A stretch of 64,000 bases of DNA from NCBI GenBank assembly GCA_004154925.1, contig QJNS01000033.1, forward strand, positions 248,001 through 312,000, given 5' to 3'. Numbering within the stretch: position 1 is the first letter of the stretch; the number at the start of each line of letters is the position of its first letter. The position numbers and the translations under genes were made by a program. Shown one piece after another: positions 1 through 12,900 of this stretch. The notes below the pieces were generated by a model. The model was not told where the DNA came from, did no database searches, and saw only the letters and a list, made by a program, of their open reading frames with translations. This DNA comes from Monosporascus cannonballus (lineage: Eukaryota; Ascomycota; Sordariomycetes; Xylariales).

Positions 1-1079
1 CGAAAAAATATGTATGTTATTTCTCGATACTTTATATTTAATACGAATTCATACATATAGGAATAGGTTTGTAGGAAATATATTTTTTCGATCTTCTAAT
101 TTAAAAACTATAAAATTAAAAATCATACCAAAAGAACCGTAATTTTCTAATACCAACCAAACAAAAACAATAATGCAAATATATATATAATTATTAAACT
201 AAGCATATAATCAAAATAGCCCGCAAATAAAAACGTTTATTTATAAGCAAATTACGGCAATTAAAAAACGCTAAAAGCTTTTTAAATTAAGGTATCGAAA
301 AGCGCACTGATACAAAACCTTATATAAAACAAAAAAAAGAAATAGGAAACTTAATTCAAATGCTCTTTTAATACAAAATTTAAAGGTTTAAAACAATAAT
401 TAACTTAAAAACGAAGGTAAATGTTATTTTTTCGATAATTTTAAACTTTTTTAAATCGGTTCAAAATATTAATTTAAATTTTATAAATTATTTATAACAA
501 ACGGAAACTTATTTATATTCCAAAATAAATAAATATTCCGAAAAACAAAAAAGGAATTCCCGTTTATATGTAAGAATATTAAAAACAGCCTTTACAAAAT
601 ATAACAAATATTTTAAAATACGATGCTATTCTAAAAATACCTTAATTCCGCTTTACTACATTACAAATTAAATAAAAAACCTAAATATTTTCCTAAGATA
701 ACAAATTAATACTCAAAAACGGTTTTACAAAGTTTTCTATATAATTAAAAATGTATAAATCTCAGACCATATTATTATAATCTTTTCGAAATACTGTAAA
801 TTCAAAAAATATTTAAAAATAAAAAGGATTACGAACTATTATTATATAATGAATAGGACCGTAAAATCGTTATTTAAAAATGATTATACTAAATTTTACA
901 AAGCTTAGTATAAAAATATTAAATCATGAAAAACGCTATAAAAATATGTAACAAAACTTAAAAAGATATATATATTTAACTTTTCAAATTTCCAGCAAAT
1001 TATCCAATATTTCTGGTACCCAAATTTAAAAACGGCAAATAAAAAGTCGACAAAAAGCGGAAATCCCGTTTATAGGCGT
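1..1079. other. AT-rich RIP-type DNA without a gene
   Basis: No open frame of note on either strand. The base composition (long A/T runs, C mostly in CpG, TAA and TAG everywhere) is that of RIP-mutated repeat DNA. It probably belongs to a degraded transposable element lying to the left of the window, but no domain could be read. It ends at a TGTGAG LTR start. Confidence 0.6.
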
Positions 1080-1790
1080 TGTGAGAATACAGCCTCTATA
1101 AGGATGAGGCTAGTAGCCGACCAGCCACCGATCAGCCACCGACCCACTTACTAATATAAATCCATCATCTGGTAACTAATGCGAAACGCTAAATGGAAAA
1201 AACCTAATATATTTGCTTTTTGGAATACGTTTTGCGATTAACCAAAAATCATTTTATTTAAATTTATAATTATTTATTATCTTATAATTTGTCTATTTTT
1301 CCCAGGGAAGATAACGCGATAATTAATAGAAATAAAATTTGCCGATTGCTAAACGAATTTAGGTTATTAATCGAAAAAAACGCAAATTAAAACCGACTTA
1401 ACGAACGATTAATTACAATATAAAAATAAGCCAAAAAACTTATAATAAAGCTTTAACGGGTAAAAGATTATAATTTCCGAGATCCCGAATTACTTTATAT
1501 ATATAATAAAAATGAGTTCCGATAACCGTTAATTAAACGGTCGGAAAATGGATATAATATAATAACCGCGTTCGGGAGTTCAAAATAAGAATAGGTTAAG
1601 TCTTTTAATAATAACCAGATTTTGGAAATTATTTATTAATAGAATAAATTATATTCGGACTTATTTCGATAATTGGCCGAATAGCAAATAATGGCAGAAG
1701 TTAAAAAGTAAATTTTTATAAATGAATTGAAATATCGTCGTAAAAGTTTAAAGGCGATAAACGAATATCGGACTATAATTATACTCTTGC
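1080..1790 (+). mobile_element. Ty3/gypsy-like fragment: LTR plus 5' gag (family R2), left copy
   Basis: Begins TGTGAGAATACAGCC and is collinear over about 700 bp with 62164-62860, in the same orientation. Shared landmarks are the tandem GACCAGCCACCGATCAGC motif, CCTAATATATTTGC, and a following A-rich tract that is presumably gag. The two copies differ mainly by C/T and G/A. The left copy stops matching near 1785 and runs into chromovirus pol relics, so it is truncated. The right-hand copy carries a gag-type zinc-knuckle relic, which identifies the family as an LTR retroelement. The exact end of the LTR could not be fixed. Confidence 0.7.
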
Positions 1791-1799
1791 GGCATTCTT

Positions 1800-4700
1800 T
1801 AAATTATTATTTTTATTTTAAAGAGAACATAAGTATATTAAAACCGTTATAGAGTTTTCAAGATCCTGAAATATCTATATAACCAATATTCGTATATATC
1901 GCGTGTTAAGTTAATATAATAAATTTCTCAAAATATGCTTAATTTATGTTTTTATTTTGTAATACATCCTCTTTATATGTTCTAATCTTTTAAAATATAT
2001 TATATAATATAAATGGTATTGTTTTAAAATAATATGAACGTAAACATATTTTAAACTAATATCGAAAATTATATCATTAATTTTATCCATATTCCTTTCC
2101 ATATTTCATCATTTATTTAAAATATTTGTTTTATTAATTTGTAAAACTTTTTATAAGTAATAACAAAATCCAAATTCGTTATTTTTTTCTGCGGCTGGTA
2201 ATTATCGTTTAGTAAATTTTTAATAGTAATAAAGCTGGCAAAATTTTAATAATTCGTATAAACATTAACTTTATAAAAGTTTTCTTTAAAAAGATCCTTA
2301 AATAATTAAAAAAATCATGATAATAATAAGAAATGTTTTTTTTCAAATGACGTAATTAAATTTAGGTTTTATAAAACTATACGTAAAAAATATAATAAGA
2401 TATTATTTGTCTTAAACTCTTCGCTATCTGATTACTATGCTCAAAGTATAATGGAAAATACACGTTTTTAATTCAACAAAACGTGTTAGCTCGTATATAT
2501 ATAATATCAATTTGTTAATACTTAAACTTTTAATTTCTTATCATCTTTTCTTCTTTATATTTTTTATTTAAGTTCTAGTTTTAATAGATTTATTAAAAAT
2601 AAAATATTTGTACCAAATTTTCGCATAAGCTCTTTATAATTATAAATAAATCCCAAAACACTCTTTAATCATAATTCACGTTTATTATTTTATCCATGTA
2701 ACAATTTTGCAATGTTTATTTTAATATATCTCAAAATAATAATATATTCTAAATATTTCATTCCATTTTTATAAAATTTAAAAACCTTTATAAACGTATT
2801 TTGCGTATACTCCGTTTATTATAGAATAAATAATAATATCGTGAAAAGCACGTATACTAAAAATAATAAAATGTTTCAGTATATTATAATGTATTATGTA
2901 TTAAAAAACTATTAATACGTCTCTACATTGCATTACAATAGCTGAGTATTAAAATAATTTATAATTTGTTCTAAACGCTATTTCCTATTCGAATTTAATT
3001 TTAATTTTAATAAAATTATAATTATTTCTGTAATAAAAGATTATAAAGTGCTAAGTTTTATAAAATCGGTTTTTTTATTTTAATAATTAAAAATAATATT
3101 ATTTAATTATCGATAACCGAGTACAAATCGTAAATTTTCATTTTTTCTTGGGTACGAACAATATTAAAAACTATACGAATAATTTCAATGGTCGAATTTA
3201 TCCTTTTTATATCCAAATTTTCAAATATTTCTTTTCGAAAATACATAACCTATTTTAATTAAGATCATGAATAAATTAAAACTTCGTAAATATATTTTTT
3301 AAAATTATTTTATAATTACACCCACTACATGTCAATAATTTCCCATTAAATTACACTTTCAAACGCTATTTATATTAACAATATTATATTAAAACGTTAA
3401 TTAAGTTTTTTAACATTTGATGCAATTTTTTAATGGTTATTTAGTTACTTAAAATTTATTTTAATAATACTAACGATATATCTTGTTTCTTGAATGTTTA
3501 TATTTTTATATCTTGTCCCGTTAGAGAATAAAACATTTATTCGTATTTTTATAATTAAATCAATCGTTATTTTAGAAAGAAAATGAAGACTTCAATATTT
3601 ATTTATTTATAAACTGTATAAAAACGAGCTGTACTTAAAGAATTCCTTTACTCATCAAAATTCTATTTTAAAATATTCATAATAATGTTAAAGCCATATC
3701 GAAATTCCTAAATGATATCAAAATTAATTATTTAATATAATTTTTAAATAAAAGTTTTAAAACCATGTATTTTAGGTAAAACCTTTCCGTTATCTTAAAC
3801 GAAATCTTAACTTTCAGTATTTATAATACTATAAAGATTTAACCTATATTTTTCTCATAATTTTAACCTATTAATAATATTTAATACAAGATAATTCCCG
3901 TTTACAACTATGTAATCTATGATTACAATATATAAATATCTTTTAATTTGTAAATTCGAACTACCAAAATTATTAACTATTTTTATTATTATATTTAAAA
4001 TCCTTTTTAGGAATTTTTCTTAAATTTTTAGATGTTCGTTATTTTCCTGTTTTCTTATAATTAACCTTTTTCTTTTGATGCTTTTTCGAATATATCGACA
4101 TTTATTTATAAGTTTTCGTATAATACGATAAAGTATTATATTTATCGTTTCTATTTAAATAGTTATCCTTTAAAGTATACTAAGCTTTTTTAATTCACTA
4201 CTAACTCCTTTTTTATTAGGTTAATTATTATTATATGGCATATAATAATTTATTAATCCCTTTATAATTCGTTATATTTTTAATAAAACATTTACATTAA
4301 TTATCAAATTTCTTTTAAAATTTATTTTCTTGCCAACTTGGTAATAAAAATCAATTGAAAATAAAGTTCGTAATCGGCTTTTATTAAAAATTCTTCTTAT
4401 ATACTGTATTAACTTCTTATTGGATTAATAATTGTATTAATTATAAAATCCAAAAAATCTTTTTATAAGTATTATTTTCATTTTAGCTAATTCTATAAAG
4501 TTTTTGGCCCGGGAATATTATTTTAAAAAGCAATAATTCACTAATATTAATATTACAGTTTATTTATTTCATTGTTTCTGGTTAAATTAGAAAATCTAAA
4601 TCTGTTTTAAAATATGCGTACGATATAATAATAAATAAAATACATGTATTTTTTATGTATTAAAATCCTCGTCTTCTTTAATATATTACGTATATTCTTC

Positions 4701-5900
4701 TACATTGGTGAAAGATTTTAGGAAAAATGTTTCTTATTTTTTTTAGATTTTTTTAACCATTTTCTAAACACATATTACTATATTCTTAACGCCCTTTCAA
4801 CAAATATCTCGGTCTTTTGCATTTCGCGCGGAATCTCTCATCATAATAACCCTTATTTATGTCGAACTTAAATCAAATTCATAACTTTATTATTATTTAT
4901 TTAATTATTTTTAAGTTATATTTTAATATAAGTATGCCGCTATTTTATGGCGGTACTTTCGGTGTTTTATAAATATTCTAATAATATTCTATTTTACTAT
5001 AATTATAATATTTAATTTAGTTTTTATCTTTATATTAAACCGTTTCGAATTCTATAAGTCCTAGCGTTATAATATCAGATATAAATAATATGTTACATAC
5101 TTTCCCCTAATTATCTAAATACCTTCAGTATTTTAGAATACATTATATTCTTTCCTTTACGACGTCAGTAAATGTTAATATTAATTTTAACTATGTCGGT
5201 AATATACCTATTTAATAAGTTTGAGTTTAGAAGTTGAATAATTTTATATTTAACGTTATCTTTTAAATCTTTATAAAATAAATTGATATAAATATATTTA
5301 TTATCGGCGATCCATTTTATTTTGAATATCAAATTTCTCAACATTATTATATATTTCCAAATTTGTCTTTTGTAAGGTAATTCAAAAATTTGTTATATTT
5401 TCGACCGTTTTTCATTAGGATTTTGGAAATTAATATAACCGCGAACAAGCTTTTTAATAAGTATTTCCAGGTCGACCTTAATATTTTCCAGATAATTTTG
5501 TATAATACATTTAAATTAGTCGAAAATGTTTCTTATTAGAAAAACCGTGATAACGAAGTTTTTATCCGCCTGTTTTTTAAATCCATAAAACCTAAATTAT
5601 ATTTTTATCTAAATAAATACTTTATATATTTCCATTTTTATTAGAAGTATAAAGCCTCTTAAGGTTAAGTTTTAGTATATTTATTAGCGTTAATTCTACT
5701 ATAAATTACCGTACTTAAATCTTTAAATTCCAAATCCCATATTAAAACTAAGTTTGAGTTAAAAAATAATTTCTTCTTTGTCACTTAACATAATAACTAA
5801 AGATATTACTCAAAATTTAACAATATTACTAAATAAAAATTAAAAAGCATAACGAATACATGGTTTAAATAATTATTAAATCTAAATTATAAGGGTTTAT
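1800..5900 (-). mobile_element. Degraded chromovirus relic E4 (integrase, RNase H, RT, gag; no LTRs seen)
   Basis: This stretch is collinear with the interior of the complete element at 18195-24878. 1855-1915 corresponds to 20285-20335, the RNase H/connection block at 2110-2250 corresponds to 20590-20700, the RT block at 2790-3110 to 21280-21600, and the gag boundary near 5045 to about 23530. Reading is on the minus strand and every frame is full of TAA/TAG. A zinc-knuckle-like relic (Y-Y-N-Y-S-K) is readable near 5000. Neither LTR was found, so it is an internal fragment joined to the R2 fragment on its left. The right limit is approximate because the alignment fades between 5.2 and 5.9 kb. 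Confidence 0.7.
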
Positions 5901-8900
5901 ATTTATAAAAATATCGTAAAGTTTGAAGAAACAAATATAGTAATTAATTACGTTTTATAATACCAGAAGAGTCTAAAGTCACGATATCTTAATTGCAAAC
6001 TGGCGTTATTTAACTATTTATTAAAATAAGCGTATATATCTTTTTCGTGTTCATTTTAGCTTCATAGAAACCGGTTAAAACTATACGGTTTTACTAAATA
6101 CATTCTTTTAGCTTCACAGGAGCCGCCCGAAGCCATATCACAGAACCTGGCCCACTTAGATTTTATTTCGGCTGTAAAACGACCGTTTTCGAGACGCCAT
6201 CTAGCCTGGATATTAACGCATAATGTTCAAAACAATGAATTATAAATGCTTTAAATTGTCGTATTTTAAATAAATATATTACAAAAATAAATAAAATTAA
6301 TAATAAATTATAGCAATACGTTACAAAAAAAGTATCATGTTCAGAAATATAAACGCGAAATAGTAATATAAAAAAAAGAAAATATATTGTTTATATTTTA
6401 TAATATAAAGTTAAACTTTACAGAGTTGAAAATACTTAATATATAAATAAAAACGAAGTTAATATTATGATTATAATAAAATAAGATATTAAAGAAACAT
6501 GTATAACATATTTCGATTACAAAGTAATTTTCTTTTATTCTAGAAAACTAATTAATCAACCTGAAGATAAGTAAATAATGTAAACATAAGTCAAATTTTA
6601 ATATAATCCGGATTTAATATAAATAAAAGTTATTACTTTAAAAAGTGCGATATAACATACGAAAAGTTAAAGATTAATATAGAAAGTATGTCAAAACATA
6701 ATACAACGTTTTAAAATGATAACTAAAACGATATTAAAAATAAATAGAAAATATTTATTTTCAAATATTAAATTAAAATAACAGAATAATCGTTATATAT
6801 TAAAGACAACGAAAATATTGTATATATAATCCATGTTCAAAATATATTTATTAATGTATATATATATTAAAAACGTTTAATTTCTATTTAGTTAAATTGA
6901 ACAATATAGCAGAAAATAATTTATAATATCGATATGTTGAAATTATTAACCTTTAAATTGAAATATGTAAACCAATATTTTTTGAAGTTGGTCTAAAAAA
7001 GAAATACCTGTTAAACATTTATTTTATTGTTACAATAATTGTAATTGTTAATGCGTAAATATATTAATTAGGAATATTGAAGAAATATATTGTTTAAAAT
7101 TATTACAGATCGTGTTTTAATTATAGGATTTACTTTAAATTTTAAAAAACAATCAAATAATAAATTCATAATTTTTCCGATATAAATGTAAGAATACCAT
7201 TAACGTAATATCTTAATATATTATATGTAACTTAATTAAAAATACAAAAAGAAAGATATTGTAATAGAATCAAAAATAATTAATAAAACTCGAAGAGTAA
7301 ATGCGGTAATCAAACGGATACAGATAACAGTTTACTGCATTATATATCAAAATATATATACGATTTAACAGATTCGACAAAGAATTAAAAAAAAATATTT
7401 ATTAAAAAGTTAAACAGTAACAAAATTTAAAAAAGAATTAAAAGACCTTTCGAAAAAGGATTCAAATACTGTAATAAACTCTACTAATATATCAATTTTC
7501 TCCAATATATTAATCGAAATATATTAGTATATTATAATAGTAAATGTCAAAGTTTTGAACAATAGTAGTATTACATTAAGTATTCTTAGTATAATTAAAT
7601 TATTATAACAATATTAATTTAAACTCTATATAATTACGAACATTGAAAATTAAAATATTATTTATCATGAAAAAAGGTAAATGCGAAATTAATTATAGCG
7701 GAGTTTCGTATTTAAAGAATATATTACATCATAAGTTTTATTTTGATTGTATATTTAATTTCTAATATGATTTTAAAAATATAAATGATTATAACAATAT
7801 AAGGTCTTAATTCATAAAAAGATTAATGAAGTAAAATTGGTTTTATATTTATTAATACAAACAAAATGCATCTAACTTTAACTTATACTTTCGAAGTTAA
7901 GTTAAATATATACAAGTTCTTCAAAAATCTATTCTTTATACGATATATAATATATACAATATTTTCGCATACGACACTTAATTTACAGTTTTTATAAAAG
8001 AGATAAATTTTACCTTAATTTTATAAAACCTTGATTTAAAGACGATTAACACATTATTACCAACAAACTTCTGTTCTAATAAACCTTATGTTCGCTGGTT
8101 TTACTGTTCGACAAGGTCGAAAGGTTAAGCTTTACGCGGAAAACCTTGAGAATAAACCTTAAAGATAAACCGTAAGAGCAAACCGTAAAAGTAAACCTTG
8201 CGAGTAAACTTTAAGCGCGGAAAAAACATTTTACGAATCCTTGTCAATCTTGATCGTTCTACGGTTTTTAGGTTACTATCAACTAAAACACTATATCGCA
8301 AAATTCGAAATTTAAAATACCTTACCTTATCAAAATCAGGCTCTATTTTAGAAGTTGTAGCTGCGCCTGCGGCATAACTGTAATTAAGTAACTTTTAATA
8401 TTATGTAAACTTCTTAGACAAAAACCTATAAAAATAACAAAATTTCTAAAATAAGGCTTAATATCAAATTGTGATATTTTGGCTCCGTTTTACACGTTTT
8501 TATATAAACTTTTAAACGTTTTCTTTATAAGTTCGCTAGCAAAATTATACTAAAATTTAATTATAAAATAATGTATGTTATAAATATATATAACTTCAAA
8601 AAGTTTATTAGCTGTATATATAACGTTTTAATGGATCTTAAGTTAATAAAAATATTAAAAGAATAAGTTAAAACTTTTAATAGATTGGTCAAAAGTAAAT
8701 TAATAAAGAAAAATTCGTATTATTATATTCTTATAGCTATAAATTTTATTTATTATGTTATAACTTTAAAATCATTCTACACTTAATTATGTTTAAGTAT
8801 TTTCTAAATTACGACGTAATAATCATAATAAGTACGGGCCAAATAATTGTGGAATAAGTGTTTTATATATTAAATATATTAAAAGAATTCGGCGTACATT

Positions 8901-9518
8901 AATAGAACCGGTAATTATATTATCGCCGTCTATAAAAGTGTTATAATTATATATTTCTTCAGCTTAAAGTTAATTATATTAATTATAACTTTAATTTTAA
9001 AAATCAAATGAAATTATATATATATATATACATTAATTTATAATCGTGGGACATATTAAATATTAAGTTTAACTGATTTTAATTAAAATATATCATAATC
9101 AAAAAAGTATTTCAGATTTATTTACACATATTTTTATATAAATATAATATGATGCATATAATTCGTACAGGTAAAAGTATAATTAAACTGGGCTTTTAAT
9201 ATTGAATGATTTTTAACCGGTTTGTAACAAAATAATATACGTAATATCTACGTTGTTTTAACTATAAAAAGGTGATAATTAATAAATCTATGGAATTTTA
9301 TTTTAATTATAATAATAACAATTTTTATTAAAGAACTTCGAAATTTCTTTTAGATACGTATTCGTTTATATTCGACGTATTTCTAAAATATTAAAATTAT
9401 TTCATTTAAGTTAAGTGTAAAGATTAAAAATATTAATTACTTTTGAAAAGAATATACAAAACTGAAATATTTTTTTGCAACTTGAACTTAGACCTCGTTA
9501 GTTCGTTAGGAACATATG
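5901..9518. other. AT-rich desert without a gene
   Basis: No supportable ORF or RNA gene. A slightly GC-richer pocket at 6050-6220 and a tandem repeat at 8141-8218 are the only structure noticed. CpA and TpG are a little more frequent here than in the LTR elements, so this may be older or differently mutated DNA. A TA dinucleotide run lies at about 9015-9031. Confidence 0.5.
8141..8218. repeat. 13-bp tandem repeat, six units
   Basis: Six consecutive 13-bp units start at 8141, 8154, 8167, 8180, 8193 and 8206. All begin AAAC and fit AAACCTTAAGAGT with one to three changes each. The array sits in a small GC-enriched pocket (8090-8230). Function is unknown; it may be a minisatellite, or an internal repeat of a lost element. 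Confidence 0.85.
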
Positions 9519-9606
9519 TTATTTAATTAGTTACTTTTAGCGCCATAACGTATTACATAAAAATATATCAAAAATAAAAACGAGCTAACAAAGGCCCAAT
9601 CTAGCT
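9519..9606 (+). repeat. Dispersed repeat, copy 1 (partner at 25068-25146)
   Basis: About 80-90 bp aligns with 25068-25146 in the same orientation. It shares a TTTAATTAGTT-like start, CGTAWTAYATAAAAATATA, and the end CGAGCTARCAAAGGCC. Most differences are transitions. Downstream sequence differs between the copies. It may be the end of an unrecognised transposon. Confidence 0.6.
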
Positions 9607-9688
9607 GAGGTATATAATACCGGTTATCCGTAACGGTAGAACTTTTATAGACGCTATCTTATTTACAACCTTTAATTTCTTTACAGTT

Positions 9689-9943
9689 ATGGAAAGAATT
9701 AAAATTATAAATATTCTCAGTTTGAAAAAACTTTTTCTAAAAAGTCGATATCGGTTAGTAATATTGGATTACAATTTGACTTATAAAAATAACGATAATC
9801 GGACTTTGAAAAGTTTCATTTTAAAGAGTGGAGAATTGATAAAGAAATTGCAAGGAAAGTTCGAAAAAGAAAAGAATGCCGTCGTTAAAAATTCCGCAAT
9901 TCAAGCTTTAAAACGAATTAAGCGAGACAATTACGAATGCTAA
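9689..9943 (+). other. Small ORF, 84 codons, product unknown
   Basis: An ATG-started frame, rich in Lys, Ile, Leu and Asn, ends with ALKRIKRDNYEC. It lies directly after a TTTCTTTACAG string that resembles a 3' splice site. In DNA this AT-rich an 84-codon frame can arise by chance, but the central segment with regularly spaced charged residues (around residues 48-80) reads like real coding sequence. It could be a surviving exon of a decayed transposon. No family was recognised. Confidence 0.2.
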
Positions 9944-12900
9944 TTTGTTCGGCTTTTCCGGATGGCAAAAACCCTTCAAAATTCGAACGAAAATGGACGT
10001 AAATAAACGCGAAATAAGACAGCCTAAAAAAACGACTGGTTTCGTAAAGTCTAGGAATTAAAAAGCAAGTTATCATTTTATAAAACTAGGGGCGCAGTGT
10101 TAACTTTTCTTTAAAACAAACATTATTACGCCGTTTACAAGAAATATACTTTAGTAATATATAAAGTTTAAAAGAAATAACGTTTTAATGTTGATTTAAA
10201 AGGAATAATGAATATAAGCATAAACCTAAAATAAATATGTTGATACTATAACAAATAAAATATATTATTACTATTAGTATTACAACATATTAAAGTATTT
10301 AAATAACGACTTCTAATAATATTATCAAAAATTAAAAAGACTGAATATTATATTATTATAATAGTATTAATTTGAATATATATTTTAAAAAAGCCTTAAA
10401 ATAAAGTTATAAATATATAATGAATAAAATTATGAAATAAATGTTTAAAAATATTTATTTTCAAAATTCGACCTTATTATAATTATAACGAAAATATGTT
10501 GTATACTTTTTAAACGTATTTAGAAAATCTGATATAAAAAGCATTAATTTGATTTTTGAAACAATGAGTGAAGTATGTTAGGTATTTCAAATTTATAAAA
10601 TAGTCAAATACGATTAGTAATTAACTATTATTAATTAAACGATATTATTATTAAAAACTCGCATATTGTTATTATGGTTACAAAACGGAAAACCAGAGAT
10701 ACAGATTTATATAATTTATAATATATAATTTGAAAAACAACTATAATATTCCTAAATTTAAAAAGAAAAGCTACGGGTAAAACAATATGTAAAACAAAAT
10801 AAAAATTATTTACATATTTCGCATTGTTAAGAAGATTTGTAAAAACATTAAAAGTGTTTTGAAGATAGTAAATTATGTATTACAAAAATATTAGTTCTTT
10901 TTTGAGAAAATAAAATAAATATATAAATAATAGGTATATAATATTTTTAAAATATTATAAAAATTTAAATCCTCAATTAATATATAACAAAATTTATTCT
11001 AACAATACAGATTACATTATTACGAGCATATTATTGTTTTAAAATAAATTAAAACAAATTTTAAAAAAATTTCTGTGTTTATCGAATAATAAGCGTTAAT
11101 TATCATTACTAAAAGATAATTATTTTTAGATTTCCTAGTTTTTGTAAAAGGTCTATTTCAAATTTTAGCAAAATTAATATATTGTTAATAAATTTTAATC
11201 GAAATATTAAATAAATATCGTATACTATAACAATATTTTAATAAATTGAAAATTTAATTATTAATACCATAATATTAATTATCTTTGATATAATACGTAT
11301 TGTGAAATTAAAATCCGATATTTCGAATTTTACATTAACCGTAGAAGTTATATTATAAAATAATGAAAGTAAGCAATATTTCATTGTTTTTAATATAAAT
11401 TAAAGTGATCCGAGTATAATTATATCACTTTAATAAAAGAGTGCATAGTTATTATTATAGCTTCATTTACATACAACTGAAAAATTTGTTTAAAGAACAG
11501 TTTTATTAAATTCAAAGTAATTTAAATTATAAAAACTTAATTTGTTAGGTTATAAGTTAATTGTCTACTAAACAGTAAATACGATATATTAAAAATAATA
11601 AATCTCTATTTCGTTAACATTTATATAATGGTATTAGAAGTTGTAAGAAGAAAGCTTTAAATAAATAATAATATTTCTAAAAGGACATAGACGAAAGTTA
11701 ATTATATAAGTTACCTTGTTATCATAAAAATACTGATATTTATATTAAATTGCCATAAGACGGGTTATATCACAAAATATATATTAAACCATAAAAGAAT
11801 ATATCGATAGGTTATTTAACGAACCATTGAATAAATTACAGATTATATAAGAAATTAAGTAAAAACAATATATTTATGTATTCTACTGAAGATATTTAAA
11901 TATTTAAGGCTTTATAAGATTTTAAATTAAACAATGCGATTTAAAGAAATATTATAATAATATAGCTTTTATAATCAAACTAAGATATAACAATATAAAC
12001 CTTATAGAAAACTCTAATTACTTTTATTTTTAAGAGGATTATGGAATTTAGTGATTATATATTTTAATATCATGTTTCCTTTACTCGAAAAGTTAATAAT
12101 AAATTTATGTTATAATAATATTTTCGTAATCGGCGATAAATTCAAAAACGTTGGTTTTATTCCTTACTAAAAAATACAAGTATCGAATACTTTATATACT
12201 TATATCTTAAAAACATTTTTAATATATACGATTTATTATATAAACTTATTTTCGATAATTAAATTACGGTTATTTAAAATTTGATTAAAATTTTACAATT
12301 CAAATTATTTGAGACTTTTGGTTATTTAATATATTTAAACTTTAAATGGTCAAATAAATAAAATACTTATTTTTAATACTCAATATTCTTTTAACATTTT
12401 ATCATACACTATTCGTAGCTTTAAATTTAATATTTTTAAACCTTTATATAACACCCGTGTTGACGGTAAAATATATTTATTTTCAAACCACTGAAATAAT
12501 TACTCTAATAAACGTAAATAACATAAAATTATTTTGGCGAATAAATAAGTACAGATGATAATTTAAAAAGGTAAAATATTAGTTTTCGAAAAAAAGCAAA
12601 AATTTGTTTTGTTATAGAGATATTGCAAAAAACCCTCATAAAATACTCGTTTTCAAATATATCGACATATATCAAATTATTCAAAGACTTTTAAAATATA
12701 CATCTTAATATAAGCTTTTATTAAGAGTTAAAAAAAATTCAAATTTTTGTCTTTTTTTATTCGAGTTAATAACTGGTACTATGAAAATCTGAATAAAGTG
12801 AAACGATATAAAAATAAAAAACAAATTTACGTATAAATTAAAAAGAATTTTTAATACATAAAAGAAAAAAGATTTATCTAGTACCTATTTTAAGTAAAAA

